A DNA stretch of 64,000 bases from an uncultured Gemmiger sp. GTDB taxonomy: Bacteria; Bacillota; Clostridia; Oscillospirales; Ruminococcaceae. Both the position numbers and the translations under genes were made by a program. The stretch covers positions 1 to 64,000 of the forward strand of contig CALXAH010000004.1 of assembly GCA_944386225.1 (NCBI GenBank), given 5' to 3'. Below the pieces are notes generated by a model. It did not search any database and was not told the DNA's origin. It worked only from the letters and a program-made list of their open reading frames with translations. Each line of letters begins with the position of its first letter. Within the stretch, counting starts at the first letter, position 1. Of this stretch, positions 24,688-32,990 are shown in pieces.

Positions 24688-24768
24688 GTCTCTGTATAGA
24701 GTGCGCGGCGGCCGAAGAGGGCTTTGGGTCCGCCGCGGCCAAAAGAAAAAGAAAAGGAGAATGTACAC

Positions 24769-26487
24769 ATGAAAAACATCGGCAAGACCCTGTTGGCGGC
24801 CCTGCTGGCGCTGGCTCTGCTGGCGGGCTGTGCGTCCGGCAATTCCGGAAGCAGCAGCAGTTCCGCCCCGGAAAGCCAGCCTGCCGCCCAGGGCGGCACC
24901 TTCACCGTCACCGGCAGCGGCTACGGCGGCGACGTGACCGTGGACGTAACCATCGAGAACGGCACCATCACCGGCCTGGAGCTGGGTGAAAACAAGGAGT
25001 CCCTGGTGGTGATCGAGCGGGCCTTCCCCCTGCTGCAGGAGCGCATCCTGGCGGCCAACACCGCCGACGTGGACAGCGTGTCCGGCGCCACCTTCTCCTC
25101 CTACGCGGTCAAGGCCGCCGTGGCGGATGCCATGGCCCAGGCCGGCATGGAGGCCCCTTCCATCGGCATGAACGACAAGAAGGAATATGAGGCCACCACC
25201 CTGGAGGATGTAACCACCGATCTGGTGATCGTGGGCGGCGGCCCCAGCGGTCTGGCCGCGGCCATCACCGCCAAGGAGACCAACCCCGACCTGAACGTGC
25301 TGGTTGTGGAAAAGCTGGACATCCTGTCCGGCAACGGCAAGTTTGACCTGAACTTCTACGACATGTTCAACTCCGAGGCCCAGAAGGCCAACGGCGTGGA
25401 GGACAGCAAGGAGCAGTTCATCGAGGACATGAAGGACGCGGGCAATACCCCCGAGCGTCTGCAGGTCTGGGCCGAGGGCGAAGAGGTCATGGACGCCTGG
25501 CTGCGCAGCTTCGGCGTGACCCTGGACTACAACTACGGCGGCCGTAACCACATGGCCACCAAGGACGACTACGCCGGCCAGATGATCCAGCGCGAGATGG
25601 AGAAGCAGGCCCTGGCCCTGGGCGTGGAGATCCGCACCGGCACCGCCGGCGTGGACCTGGTGATGGAAGACAACGCCGTCAAGGGCGTGAGCGTGCTCAC
25701 CAACCACAACGAGAGCTACAACATCCTGGCGGGCAAGACCATCCTCGCCACCGGCGGCTTCTCCTGGAACCAGGAGCTGCTGGCCAAGTACGCCCCCGAC
25801 TACGTGGACTACGCCACCTCCAACCAGATGGGCGCCACCGGCGACTTTGTGCCCGTGTTTGAAAAGTACGGCATGAAGCTGGAGAACATGGGCAAGATCC
25901 GCATGATCCCCCTGATCCTGCTGCCCAGCCGCGACCTGACCAACAGCGGCGCCGGCACCGTGCTGGTGAACCAGAACGGCGAGCGTTTTGTGAACGAGCG
26001 CAACAGCGAGCTGGCCCTGGCCGAGCCCATCCGTGAGCAGGAGAGCGTCTGGATGGTGGTGGACACCCAGAAGGTGGAAGACCACGCCAACGTGCGCAAG
26101 CAGGTCAAGGAAGGCCGCTTTGCTGAGGCCGCTACCATGGATGAAGTGGCCGAGATCATCGGCTGCGACGCCGAGACCCTGAAGGCCACCTTCGAGGCCT
26201 ACAACGCCAACGCCGAAGCCGGCACCGAGGACGAGTTCGGCCTGACCCCCGAGCGCGCCATCCTGGCCGAGGGCCCCTACTACGTGAGCAAGGCCTCCAG
26301 CGCCGTGCACATGACCAAGGGCGGCGTTGCCTGTGACGAGCAGGCCCGCGTGCTGTACGAGGACGGCTCCGTTGTGGACGGCCTGTACGCCTGCGGCGAG
26401 GTCACCTGGCAGTCCGGCGGCTACAGCCAGTCCGTGGTGTTCGGCCGCATCGCCGGCGCCAACGCTGCCACCGAGCTGAGCGCCTGA
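24769..26487 (+). CDS. Extracytoplasmic flavin-dependent reductase lipoprotein (fumarate/urocanate-reductase-like)
   Basis: A 572-residue secreted protein. The signal peptide ends at the lipobox LLAGC (Cys about residue 20), followed by a Ser-rich linker. An FMN-binding domain (about 40-125) carries SGATFSS, the motif whose Thr receives FMN from ApbE. A FAD-dependent reductase domain follows (LVIVGGGPSGLAAAITA, and the late YACGEVTWQSGGYSQSVVFGRIAGANAA), as in FccA/UrdA-type enzymes. It would reduce an unsaturated acid outside the membrane with electrons from the quinone pool or a flavin carrier. The acceptor is not predictable. The ATG at 24769 follows AAGGAGA. Own promoter and terminator, so monocistronic. 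Confidence 0.9.
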   Translation: MKNIGKTLLAALLALALLAGCASGNSGSSSSSAPESQPAAQGGTFTVTGSGYGGDVTVDVTIENGTITGLELGENKESLVVIERAFPLLQERILAANTADVDSVSGATFSSYAVKAAVADAMAQAGMEAPSIGMNDKKEYEATTLEDVTTDLVIVGGGPSGLAAAITAKETNPDLNVLVVEKLDILSGNGKFDLNFYDMFNSEAQKANGVEDSKEQFIEDMKDAGNTPERLQVWAEGEEVMDAWLRSFGVTLDYNYGGRNHMATKDDYAGQMIQREMEKQALALGVEIRTGTAGVDLVMEDNAVKGVSVLTNHNESYNILAGKTILATGGFSWNQELLAKYAPDYVDYATSNQMGATGDFVPVFEKYGMKLENMGKIRMIPLILLPSRDLTNSGAGTVLVNQNGERFVNERNSELALAEPIREQESVWMVVDTQKVEDHANVRKQVKEGRFAEAATMDEVAEIIGCDAETLKATFEAYNANAEAGTEDEFGLTPERAILAEGPYYVSKASSAVHMTKGGVACDEQARVLYEDGSVVDGLYACGEVTWQSGGYSQSVVFGRIAGANAATELSA

Positions 26488-26513
26488 TTCCGTTTACCCG
26501 ATACTGTATAAAC

Positions 26514-26547
26514 AAGGCCCCCTGCCGAACGGCAGGGGGCCTTGCCC
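26514..26547 (+). terminator. Terminator of the flavin reductase gene
   Basis: AAGGCCCCCTGCC and GGCAGGGGGCCTT arms, then GCCCTTT. Confidence 0.8.
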
Positions 26548-26621
26548 TTTCCGGCACGGTTGTCAAAGCCGCGGCGGGCATTGCAGGATTAGTAAAAATG
26601 GAACAAAGGAGGCGGCGTGTC

Positions 26622-27677
26622 ATGCTGCGGGTCTTTCTGGTGGAGGACGAAAGCACCATCCGGGCCACCTTGCGGGATACGGTACCCTGAGATCAGGTGG
26701 GGTATGAGTTTGCCGGGGAGGCCGGCGACGGGGAGATGGCCCTGTCGCTGCTGCGCCAGGCCCGGCCGGACGTGCTGATCACCGATATCCGGATGCCCTT
26801 CATGGACGGGCTGGAGCTGAGCCGGCTGGTGCTGCGGGAGTTCCCCCGCATGAAGATCGTGATCATCTCCGGCTGCGACGATTTTGATTATGCCCGTCAG
26901 GCCATCGACCTGGGGGTGGAGCGATACCTGCTCAAGCCCATCACCAAAAGCGACCTGCTCAAGGTGCTCACCGAGATCAAGGAGAAGATCGGGGGCGAGA
27001 ACGTGGAGCAGAACTACCGCAACAAGTTCCGGCTGGAAGCCCAGGAATACGAGCAGTACGCCCGGCTGCAGTTTGTGGAACAGGTGGCGGCCGGGCGGCT
27101 GAGCGTGCCCCGGATCTACGAGCAGGCCGACCGGCTGGAGCTGGACATCCGGGCCGAAAGCTACGCCATCGCCTTCTTCTCCACCCCGCCGGAGGGCCCC
27201 CGGGTGGACCGGAACTTCTCCGAACCCAACCTGCGCATCCGGGACGCGCTGGTGGACCGCACCGTCTCCCCCGCCGAGCTGCGGGGCGGGCTGCGCCAGA
27301 TCCTGCTGGAAGCGGTGCGCCTGCGGGACAACGCCTCCAACCGCCAGGGCCGCAGCCTGCTGCGCCAGGCGGTCTGCTACATTGACGAGCACTACACCGA
27401 CGAGGCCCTTTCCCTGAACCAGGTGGCCCGGGAGATCAGCATCAGCGCCAACTACCTGTCGGCGGTGTTCAGCCAGGAGATGGGCCAGACCTTTACCGAA
27501 TACGTCACCGGCAAACGGATGGAAAAGGCCAAGGAGCTGCTGCGCACCACTGCCAAACGCTCCGGCGAGGTGGCCTTTGCCGTGGGCTACCGGGATCCCC
27601 ATTATTTCAGCTTCCTGTTCAAAAAGACCCAGGGCTGCACCCCCCGGGACTACCGCGCGGGGGGCGCAAAATCATGA
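26622..27677 (+). pseudogene. YesN-like response regulator (receiver plus AraC domain) with in-frame stop and internal gap
   Basis: The reading frame from ATG 26622 (AAAGGAGG upstream) gives MLRVFLVEDESTIRATLRD, then TGA at 26688-26690 where relatives have Trp, then continues in frame to 27677. The receiver domain has D9 and phospho-acceptor D55 in LITDIRMPFMDG and K in LLKPITKSD. The C-terminal AraC domain is complete (LNQVAREISISANYLSAVFSQEMGQTFTEYV, then VAFAVGYRDPHYFSFLFKK). The usual ~500-residue length is reduced to about 350 because the middle domain is missing around 27250 (RIRDAL joined to VDRTVSP). It overlaps the sensor kinase gene by 4 bases. It would have sensed a sugar for the adjacent importer. 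Confidence 0.8.
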
Positions 27678-28507
27678 GGCGGCGCGCCGGGCGCCCGGCC
27701 TCCATCCAGCGGCGGATGCGCCGGCTGGTGCTCACGGTGGGGGTGTCCATCGTGGCGGTGGCCGGGGCGGTGCAGCTGAACAGCCTGCAAAGCGAGATGC
27801 GGGTGCGGCTGTATACCGAGCTGGCGCTGCTGCAGGCCCAGATCAACCCCCATTTCCTCTACAACACCATGGACACCATCATCTGGCTGATCGAGGCGGG
27901 CAAAAACGAGGAGGCCACCCGGATGGTGTCGGAGCTGTCCAACTTCTTCCGCCATTCCTTGAGCAAGGGCCGGGACGTGATCACCCTGGCGGAGGAGGAA
28001 AGCCAGGTGCGCAGCTACCTGCAGATTCAGCAGGCCCGCTACGCGGATATCCTGCGCTATACCATCGACCTGCCGGACCGGCTGGCCGGGGCGCGGCTGC
28101 CCAAGCTGACCCTGCAGCCGCTGGTGGAAAACGCGTTGTACCACGGCATCAAGATGAAACGGGGCATGGGCCACATCTACATTCTGGGCACCGAGGAGGA
28201 CGGAGACATCCGGCTGCAGGTCACCGACGACGGGGCGGGCATGACCCCCGAGCGGCTGCAGCAGGTCACCCGCAGCATCGAACAGGGCGAGCGGGTAGGC
28301 TTCGGGCTGTCCACCATCCACGAGCGGCTGCGGCTGATGTTCGGCGAGCCCTACGGCCTGACCATCCACAGCCGGCCGGGGGTGGGCACCACCGTAACGG
28401 CGCGCATCCCCTGGCGCACCGAAGAAAAGGAGGAGCCAAGTGAAACGACTGATCGTTCTGACGCTGGCGGCGGCGCTGCTGCTGGCGGGCTGCGCCCGGC
28501 GCCCTGA
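27674..28507 (+). CDS. YesM-like sensor histidine kinase, shortened
   Basis: A 277-residue protein: a basic N-terminus, one TM segment (about 18-36), and then directly the His_kinase domain with LQAQINPHFLYNTMDTIIWL (phospho-His region) and a HATPase domain (LQPLVENALYHGIK, DDGAGM, GFGLSTIHERL). YesM-type kinases normally have an extracellular sensing domain of 200 or more residues, a second TM and a HAMP linker between these parts. All are absent, with the join near 27770-27800. As read, it could not sense an external ligand. The 3' end overlaps the next gene by 68 bases, unusual enough to suggest another small error near 28435. Confidence 0.75.
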   Translation: MRRRAGRPASIQRRMRRLVLTVGVSIVAVAGAVQLNSLQSEMRVRLYTELALLQAQINPHFLYNTMDTIIWLIEAGKNEEATRMVSELSNFFRHSLSKGRDVITLAEEESQVRSYLQIQQARYADILRYTIDLPDRLAGARLPKLTLQPLVENALYHGIKMKRGMGHIYILGTEEDGDIRLQVTDDGAGMTPERLQQVTRSIEQGERVGFGLSTIHERLRLMFGEPYGLTIHSRPGVGTTVTARIPWRTEEKEEPSETTDRSDAGGGAAAGGLRPAP

Positions 28508-28649
28508 CGCATCGGAAAGCGTTCCCCCCGAGCCGCTGATCCTGGTGGGGGTCTGCCAGGTGGGGGCGGAGTCCGACTGGCGGGTGGCCAACTCCGAATC
28601 CATGAAGGCGGTGTTCACCGACGAGCTGCTGGCCGCCCGCGCCTACTGA
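28440..28649 (+). pseudogene. Sugar-binding lipoprotein (YtfQ-like), reduced to its two ends
   Basis: A GTG start after AAGGAGGAG. A signal peptide with lipobox LLLAGC (Cys about residue 18) is followed by PLILVGVCQVGAESDWRVANSESMKAVF, the beginning of a galactofuranose/arabinose-type periplasmic binding protein (YtfQ class), then DELLAARAY and stop. The normal length is above 300 residues, so about 250 are missing at about 28617-28630, with frame kept. In the YesM/YesN context such a protein would bind the sugar for sensing. A terminator follows. Confidence 0.7.
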
Positions 28650-28668
28650 CAGCCACATACGCAAAAAA

Positions 28669-28704
28669 CAAGGCCCGCGCCGGTATTCACCGGCGCGGGC
28701 CTTG
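28669..28704. terminator. Bidirectional terminator
   Basis: CAAGGCCCGCGCCGG and CCGGCGCGGGCCTTG arms between the converging lipoprotein and AraR-like genes, with A-run upstream. Confidence 0.8.
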
Positions 28705-28717
28705 CTGTGTATGGGGT

Positions 28718-29703
28718 TCAGCTGCTGGCCCGGGCGATCAGTTCCCAGGGCAGCGCCTGGGAGGCCGCCTGGCCGCCCCGCAGCATCCGCAGCAGCTGTT
28801 CGGCGGCCACCTGACCCATGCGGGGGGCCGGATGCCGCAGCGAGGTGATGGGGATGGGGCTGATCTGGCTGTAGTAGCTGTTGTCAAAGCTCACCACCGC
28901 CACGTCCTCCGGCACCCGCCGCCCCATGGCCAGCAGTTCCCGGATCAGCAGAAAGGCGATCTCGTCGTTGTAGCACACCACCGCCGTGGCTCCGTCCAGC
29001 CGCACCTCCAGAAACCGGCGCAGCAGGGTGGTGTCCTTCCGGTCCACCAGCTCCAGCCGGTCCTCGGTGCCGTACCACAGAAAGCCCCGGTCCCGCAAAG
29101 CCAGCCCCGCGTCCCGTATGGCGCTTACGCAGCCGTGGTGCCGCTGGGGGCCCTGCACGTCGTCGCTTTTAAAAATGCCCGCGATGCTCCGGTGCCCCCG
29201 CTCGATCAGATGCCGCGCCAGCATGTACCCGCCGGCGTAGTTGTCGTTCGAGATGCAGGGCGCGTCCGCCAGTTCGGCGCAGGCCCCGTGCAGAAACAGC
29301 AGCGGGGTGCCCTGGGCGCGCAGCTGCCGGTAAAGGGGGCGTTGGGGCTGGGCAGCGCGGTCTTGCTGCCCTCCGCCAGCACACCCGCCACCGGCTGGGC
29401 CAGCAGCTTCTGCAGGATCGACCGCTCGGCCCCCACCTGGTTTTCGGTGGCGAATACCAGGGTGGAGTACCCCTCCCGGCTGAACACGCTCTGGGCGTCG
29501 TGCAGGATGGTGGGAAAGATGTAATCGTCCAGAAAGGAGCACACCACCGCGATCCGCCGGGGCGCGTCCCCTGCCCGCCCGGTGGAAAAGCTGCCGCTGC
29601 CCTGGCGGCGCTGGATCAGCCCCTCCTCCTCCAGCAGCTGCAGCGCATGCCGCACCGTCTGGCGGCTCATCCGGTAGCGGGCGGCCAGCTCCATCTCGGT
29701 GGG
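28718..29703 (-). pseudogene. AraR-like regulator (GntR wing plus LacI effector domain), truncated and frameshifted
   Basis: Minus strand. A GntR-type winged helix (PTEMELAARYRMSRQTVRHALQLLEEEGLI, RRQGSGSF) is fused to a LacI-type sugar-binding domain (RIAVVCSFLDDYIFPTI, CISNDNYAGGYMLARHLIERGHRSIAG, DVAVVSFDNS), the architecture of the arabinose repressor AraR. The start and roughly the first 35 residues are missing: at 29699-29703 the frame runs straight into the ABC ATPase of the other strand. A second lesion near 29335 (one C too few in GCCCCCTTTACC) separates the N- and C-terminal frames. It likely repressed arabinose uptake and catabolism genes. Confidence 0.8.
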
Positions 29704-30971
29704 CATCTCCACCGTGTACCAGGAGGTCAACCTCTGCCCCAACCTGAGCGTGGCGGAAAACCTGTACATCGGCCGGGAACCCCTCACCCCCCTGCGCACC
29801 GTGGATCGCAAGGCCATGGTACGCCGGGCCGCCGAGCTGGTCAGGCGGCTGGATATCAAGGTGGATGTGACCCAGAACCTGGAGAACTACTCCCTGGCGG
29901 CGCAGCAGATGATCGCCATTGCCCGGGCGGTGGACATGGACTGCAAGGTGCTGATCCTGGATGAGCCCACCTCCTCCCTGGACGACAGCGAGGTGGAAAA
30001 GCTCTTTGCCATGATGCGCCAGCTGAAGGCCGAGGGGGGGCATCGTCTTTGTCACCCACTTCCTGGAGCAGGTGTACGCGGTCTGCGACCGGATCACCGT
30101 GCTGCGCAACGGCACCCTGGTGGGCGAGTACCCGGTGGCGGAGCTGCCCCGGGCCAAGCTGGTGGCCGCCATGATGGGCAAGGACTTCGACGACCTGGCC
30201 GAGATCAAGCCCGAGGGCTTCGACACCCGCCGGGACGCCCCGATGGAGATCGAGGCCCGGGGCATCAGCCACAAGGGCACCATCAAACCCTTTGACCTGG
30301 ACATCCGCAAGGGCGAGGTCATCGGCCTGACCGGCCTGCTGGGCTCCGGCCGCAGCGAGCTGGCCCGGGCCATCTACGGCGCCGACCGGGCTTAGACCGG
30401 CACCCTGAAGGTGGACGGCAAGGACGACAAGGTGGCCCAGCCCATCGACGCCATGAACCTGGGCATGGGCCTGCTGCCGGACGACCGCAAGGCCGAGGGC
30501 ATCATCGGGGATCTGTCGGTGCGGGAGAACATCATCCTGGCCCTGCAGGCCAAGCGCGGCATGTTCCGCCAGCTGCCCCGGGCCAAGCAGGAGGAGATCG
30601 CCGACCGGTACATCGACCTGCTGCAGATCAAGACCGCCAGCCGGGAAACCCCCATCAAGCAGCTTTCCGGCGGCAACCAGCAGAAGGCCATCCTGGCCCG
30701 GTGGCTGGCCACCGACCCGGATTTCCTGATCCTGGACGAACCCACCCGCGGCATCGACGTGGGCACCAAGACCGAGATCCAGAAACTGATTGTCAAGCTG
30801 GCCGGCGAGGACAAGAGCATCCTGTTCATCTCCTCGGAAATTGAGGAGATGCTGCGCACCTGCAACCGGATGGCGGTGCTGCGGGACGGCGCCAAGGTGG
30901 GCGAACTGGATGGCGAACTGACCCAGGAGCGGGTCATGGCCGCCATTGCGGGAGGTACGAACGATGAATAA
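29699..30971 (+). pseudogene. Sugar ABC transporter ATPase (YtfR-like), truncated with frameshift and stop
   Basis: A two-domain ATPase like YtfR/AraG. The sequence begins at GISTVYQEVNLCPNLSVAENLYIGRE, the Q-loop, so the first ~80 residues with Walker A of domain 1 are absent. The rest of domain 1 is present (KVLILDEPTSSLDD). A G7 run at about 30034-30040 (one G extra) shifts frame before IVFVTHFLEQVY. Domain 2 has Walker A GLLGSGRSELA, then a TAG stop at 30393-30395, then LSGGNQQKAILARWL and LILDEPTRGIDVG. The stop overlaps the permease start by 8 bases. Three lesions make a working protein impossible as read. Confidence 0.85.
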
Positions 30972-31884
30972 ACTCAAACAACTCACCAGAAAGCAGCTGT
31001 TCCTGCCGGTGTTCTGCGTGATCCTGGTGCTCTGCGCCAACATCATCTACGACCTGGCCCAGGGCAACGCTTTCTACAACTTCTTCACCATCTCGGTGCG
31101 CAACGGCGTGCTCTACGGCCGTATCATCGACATCCTGAACCGGGGCAGCGAGGTGGCCATCCTGGTCATCGGGGTGGTGTTCGGCCTGTTCCAGGGCTTC
31201 TGCGTCAGCTATCTGAACATCCAGCCCTTTATCGTCACCATGGCGGGCATGTTCTTTGCCCGCGGCATGACGGCGGTGATCTCCACCAAACAGATGTCCA
31301 TCACCCAGGAGGCCAACGCCACCTTCTACGCCTGGGCCAACGCCAAGATCAACCTGCCCGCCTTCCTGGGTTACGCCAACAAAAAAGGCATCATCCAGGT
31401 GCCCTATATCCGGGTGGGTGTCATCGTGGCCCTGCTGGTACTGGTAATCATCTTCCTGGTGCTGCGGTACACCCGGTTCGGCCGCGCCCTCTACGCGGTG
31501 GGCGGCAGCGAACAGTCCGCCGCCATGATGGGCCTGGACGTGAAGAAAACCAAGCTCAAGGCCTATATGCTCTCCTCCTTCCTGTGCTCGGTGGGCGGCA
31601 TCTGCTACTGCCTGAATACCATGCAGGGCAGCGTGCAGCAGGCCACCGGCCTGGAGATGGACGCCATCGCCTCCTCGGTCATCGGCGGCACCCTGCTCAC
31701 CGGCGGTGTGGGCAACGTGCTGGGCTCCTTTGTGGGCGTGCTGATCAACGGCACCATCTCCTCCATCGTAAAAACCAACGGCAAACTGGCCAGTTCCTGG
31801 CCCAACATCCTCACCGCGGCGCTGCTGTGCTTCTTCATCGTGCTGCAGAGCGTCTTTGCCCGCATCAAGGCCAAGAACAAGTAA
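30964..31884 (+). CDS. Sugar ABC permease, apparent YtfT-YjfF hybrid
   Basis: A 306-residue permease of the ribose/galactofuranose type. Residues 1-70 (FFTISVRNGVLYGRIIDILNRGSEVAILVIG) match the start of YtfT, whereas the rest (QPFIVTMAGMFFARGMTAVIS, RTRFG-like YTRFGRALYAVGG, LEMDAIASSVIGGTLLTGGVGNVLGSF, KLASSW) matches YjfF, normally a separate gene. The join near 31174 keeps the frame but drops the GGIDLSVG region and TM 2-3. One permease replaces the usual two. Either an in-frame deletion has fused neighbouring paralogous genes, or the assembly has collapsed. The ATG at 30964 lies within the end of the ATPase gene. Confidence 0.8.
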   Translation: MNKLKQLTRKQLFLPVFCVILVLCANIIYDLAQGNAFYNFFTISVRNGVLYGRIIDILNRGSEVAILVIGVVFGLFQGFCVSYLNIQPFIVTMAGMFFARGMTAVISTKQMSITQEANATFYAWANAKINLPAFLGYANKKGIIQVPYIRVGVIVALLVLVIIFLVLRYTRFGRALYAVGGSEQSAAMMGLDVKKTKLKAYMLSSFLCSVGGICYCLNTMQGSVQQATGLEMDAIASSVIGGTLLTGGVGNVLGSFVGVLINGTISSIVKTNGKLASSWPNILTAALLCFFIVLQSVFARIKAKNK

Positions 31885-31906
31885 CCCATCCGCGGGCCGC
31901 GCGCGC

Positions 31907-31940
31907 AAAAACGGGAGGGCCCGGCGGGCCCTCCCGTTTT
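31907..31940. terminator. Bidirectional terminator
   Basis: AAAACGGGAGGGCCC and GGGCCCTCCCGTTTT arms between the permease and the convergent AraC-family gene. Confidence 0.85.
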
Positions 31941-31992
31941 GAATTTGTATCAGAATAAATGAACAATCGTCCAGTATCCGGAACAGGCGGTA

Positions 31993-32877
31993 CTATTCAT
32001 CCGCCGCCGCTTCGGGGTATACTGGTTGCGTAAGGGCCTGCCCGGCCCGCCTTGCCCGCCAGGCCCGGGGCGTAAAGCCGGTCTGGCGGCGGAACACCCG
32101 GAAAAAGTAGTTGTAATCCCGGATGCCCACCCGCTGGCAGATCTCCCGGTTGGGCAGATCGGTGTTTTCCAGTAGTTCCAGCGCCCGGGCCACCCGCAGC
32201 CGGGTGATCTGTTCCGAGATGCCGCAGCCGTAGGCCTGCCGCGCCAGCTGGTACAGGGCCGTGCGGCTCATGTTCAGCTCCCGGCACAGCCGCTCGCAGG
32301 GCAGATCCTCGGCCAGATGTTCCGCCAGATAGTTGTCCAGCCGCTGCAGCGGGCTGTCCGGCGCCAGCCGCGCCAGCCCCGCCCGGCAGGCGTCCCGCGC
32401 CGCCATCGAAAGCAGATCCGCCGCCGCCCGCAGGGTGCGGTAGGGGGTGCGGGGCAGCGCCTCGTAGGCCGGGCGCAGGGTCTCCGGGTCCAGCCCGTAG
32501 CCCGCGCACAGCTGCTGTACCTGGGCCCATTCCGCTTCTTCGTCCGCCCCCTGCACGATATGGCTCAGCAGCAGGTAGCCCACCGCCGCCCCGTCCACCA
32601 GGATGGGCGCGATCACCTCGATCAGCCCCGCGTGGCAGGGATAGATCACCGGGCGGCGCTCCTGCCGGGCCTGCACGCAGGCCCCCCGGTCGCACAGCCG
32701 GCATCCCGCCGACCCCGCCGGGCTGCTGCGCACCAGGCGGCAGAACTCCGGCAGCGCCTTGGGATAGGACAGGATATCCGCCCCCTCGGCGTTGAACACC
32801 ACCGTGCGCAGGCCGGTCAGCTCATAAAAATCCCGCAGCAGCACCGAAAGCTGCTCCCGGTCAAACACCGTGTACAT
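31993..32877 (-). CDS. AraC family regulator with PocR sensory domain
   Basis: A 294-residue regulator. The N-terminal PocR-type ligand domain (about 5-165) has the Cys-rich CRLCDRGACVQARQERRPVIYPCHAGLIEV segment, a small-molecule (often sugar or diol) sensing fold. The C-terminal AraC DNA-binding domain has two helix-turn-helix units (LPCERLCRELNMSRTALYQLARQAYG and LPNREICQRVGIRDYNYFFRVFRRQTGFTPRAW). AAAGGAG stands 10 bases before the ATG. Divergent from the kinase-araA-araD-tal-tkt operon with only 113 bases between, so it most likely activates that operon in response to a pentose. Intact. Confidence 0.9.
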   Translation of the reverse strand: MYTVFDREQLSVLLRDFYELTGLRTVVFNAEGADILSYPKALPEFCRLVRSSPAGSAGCRLCDRGACVQARQERRPVIYPCHAGLIEVIAPILVDGAAVGYLLLSHIVQGADEEAEWAQVQQLCAGYGLDPETLRPAYEALPRTPYRTLRAAADLLSMAARDACRAGLARLAPDSPLQRLDNYLAEHLAEDLPCERLCRELNMSRTALYQLARQAYGCGISEQITRLRVARALELLENTDLPNREICQRVGIRDYNYFFRVFRRQTGFTPRAWRARRAGQALTQPVYPEAAADE

Positions 32878-32911
32878 AGGTTACTGGCTCCTTTTGCGTA
32901 CATTCCCTTTT

Positions 32912-32941
32912 ATAGTAGTCCAGGCCGGGCGGCTGTGTCAA
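32912..32941 (-). promoter_or_regulatory. Promoter of the PocR/AraC gene
   Basis: Minus strand TTGACA (32941-32936), 18-base spacer, TACTAT (32917-32912). The divergent operon has no clear -35 box, fitting activation by the regulator. Confidence 0.55.
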
Positions 32942-32990
32942 CCGCCCGCCTGCCGATACAAACCAACCATTCTGAACAGGCGGTGATACC

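Noticed and set aside
26688-26690. TGA read as Trp (recoding) in the response regulator
   Set aside because: Intact genes in the window (araB-like kinase, sulfatase, ROK regulator, purB) end with TGA, so an altered code is unlikely.
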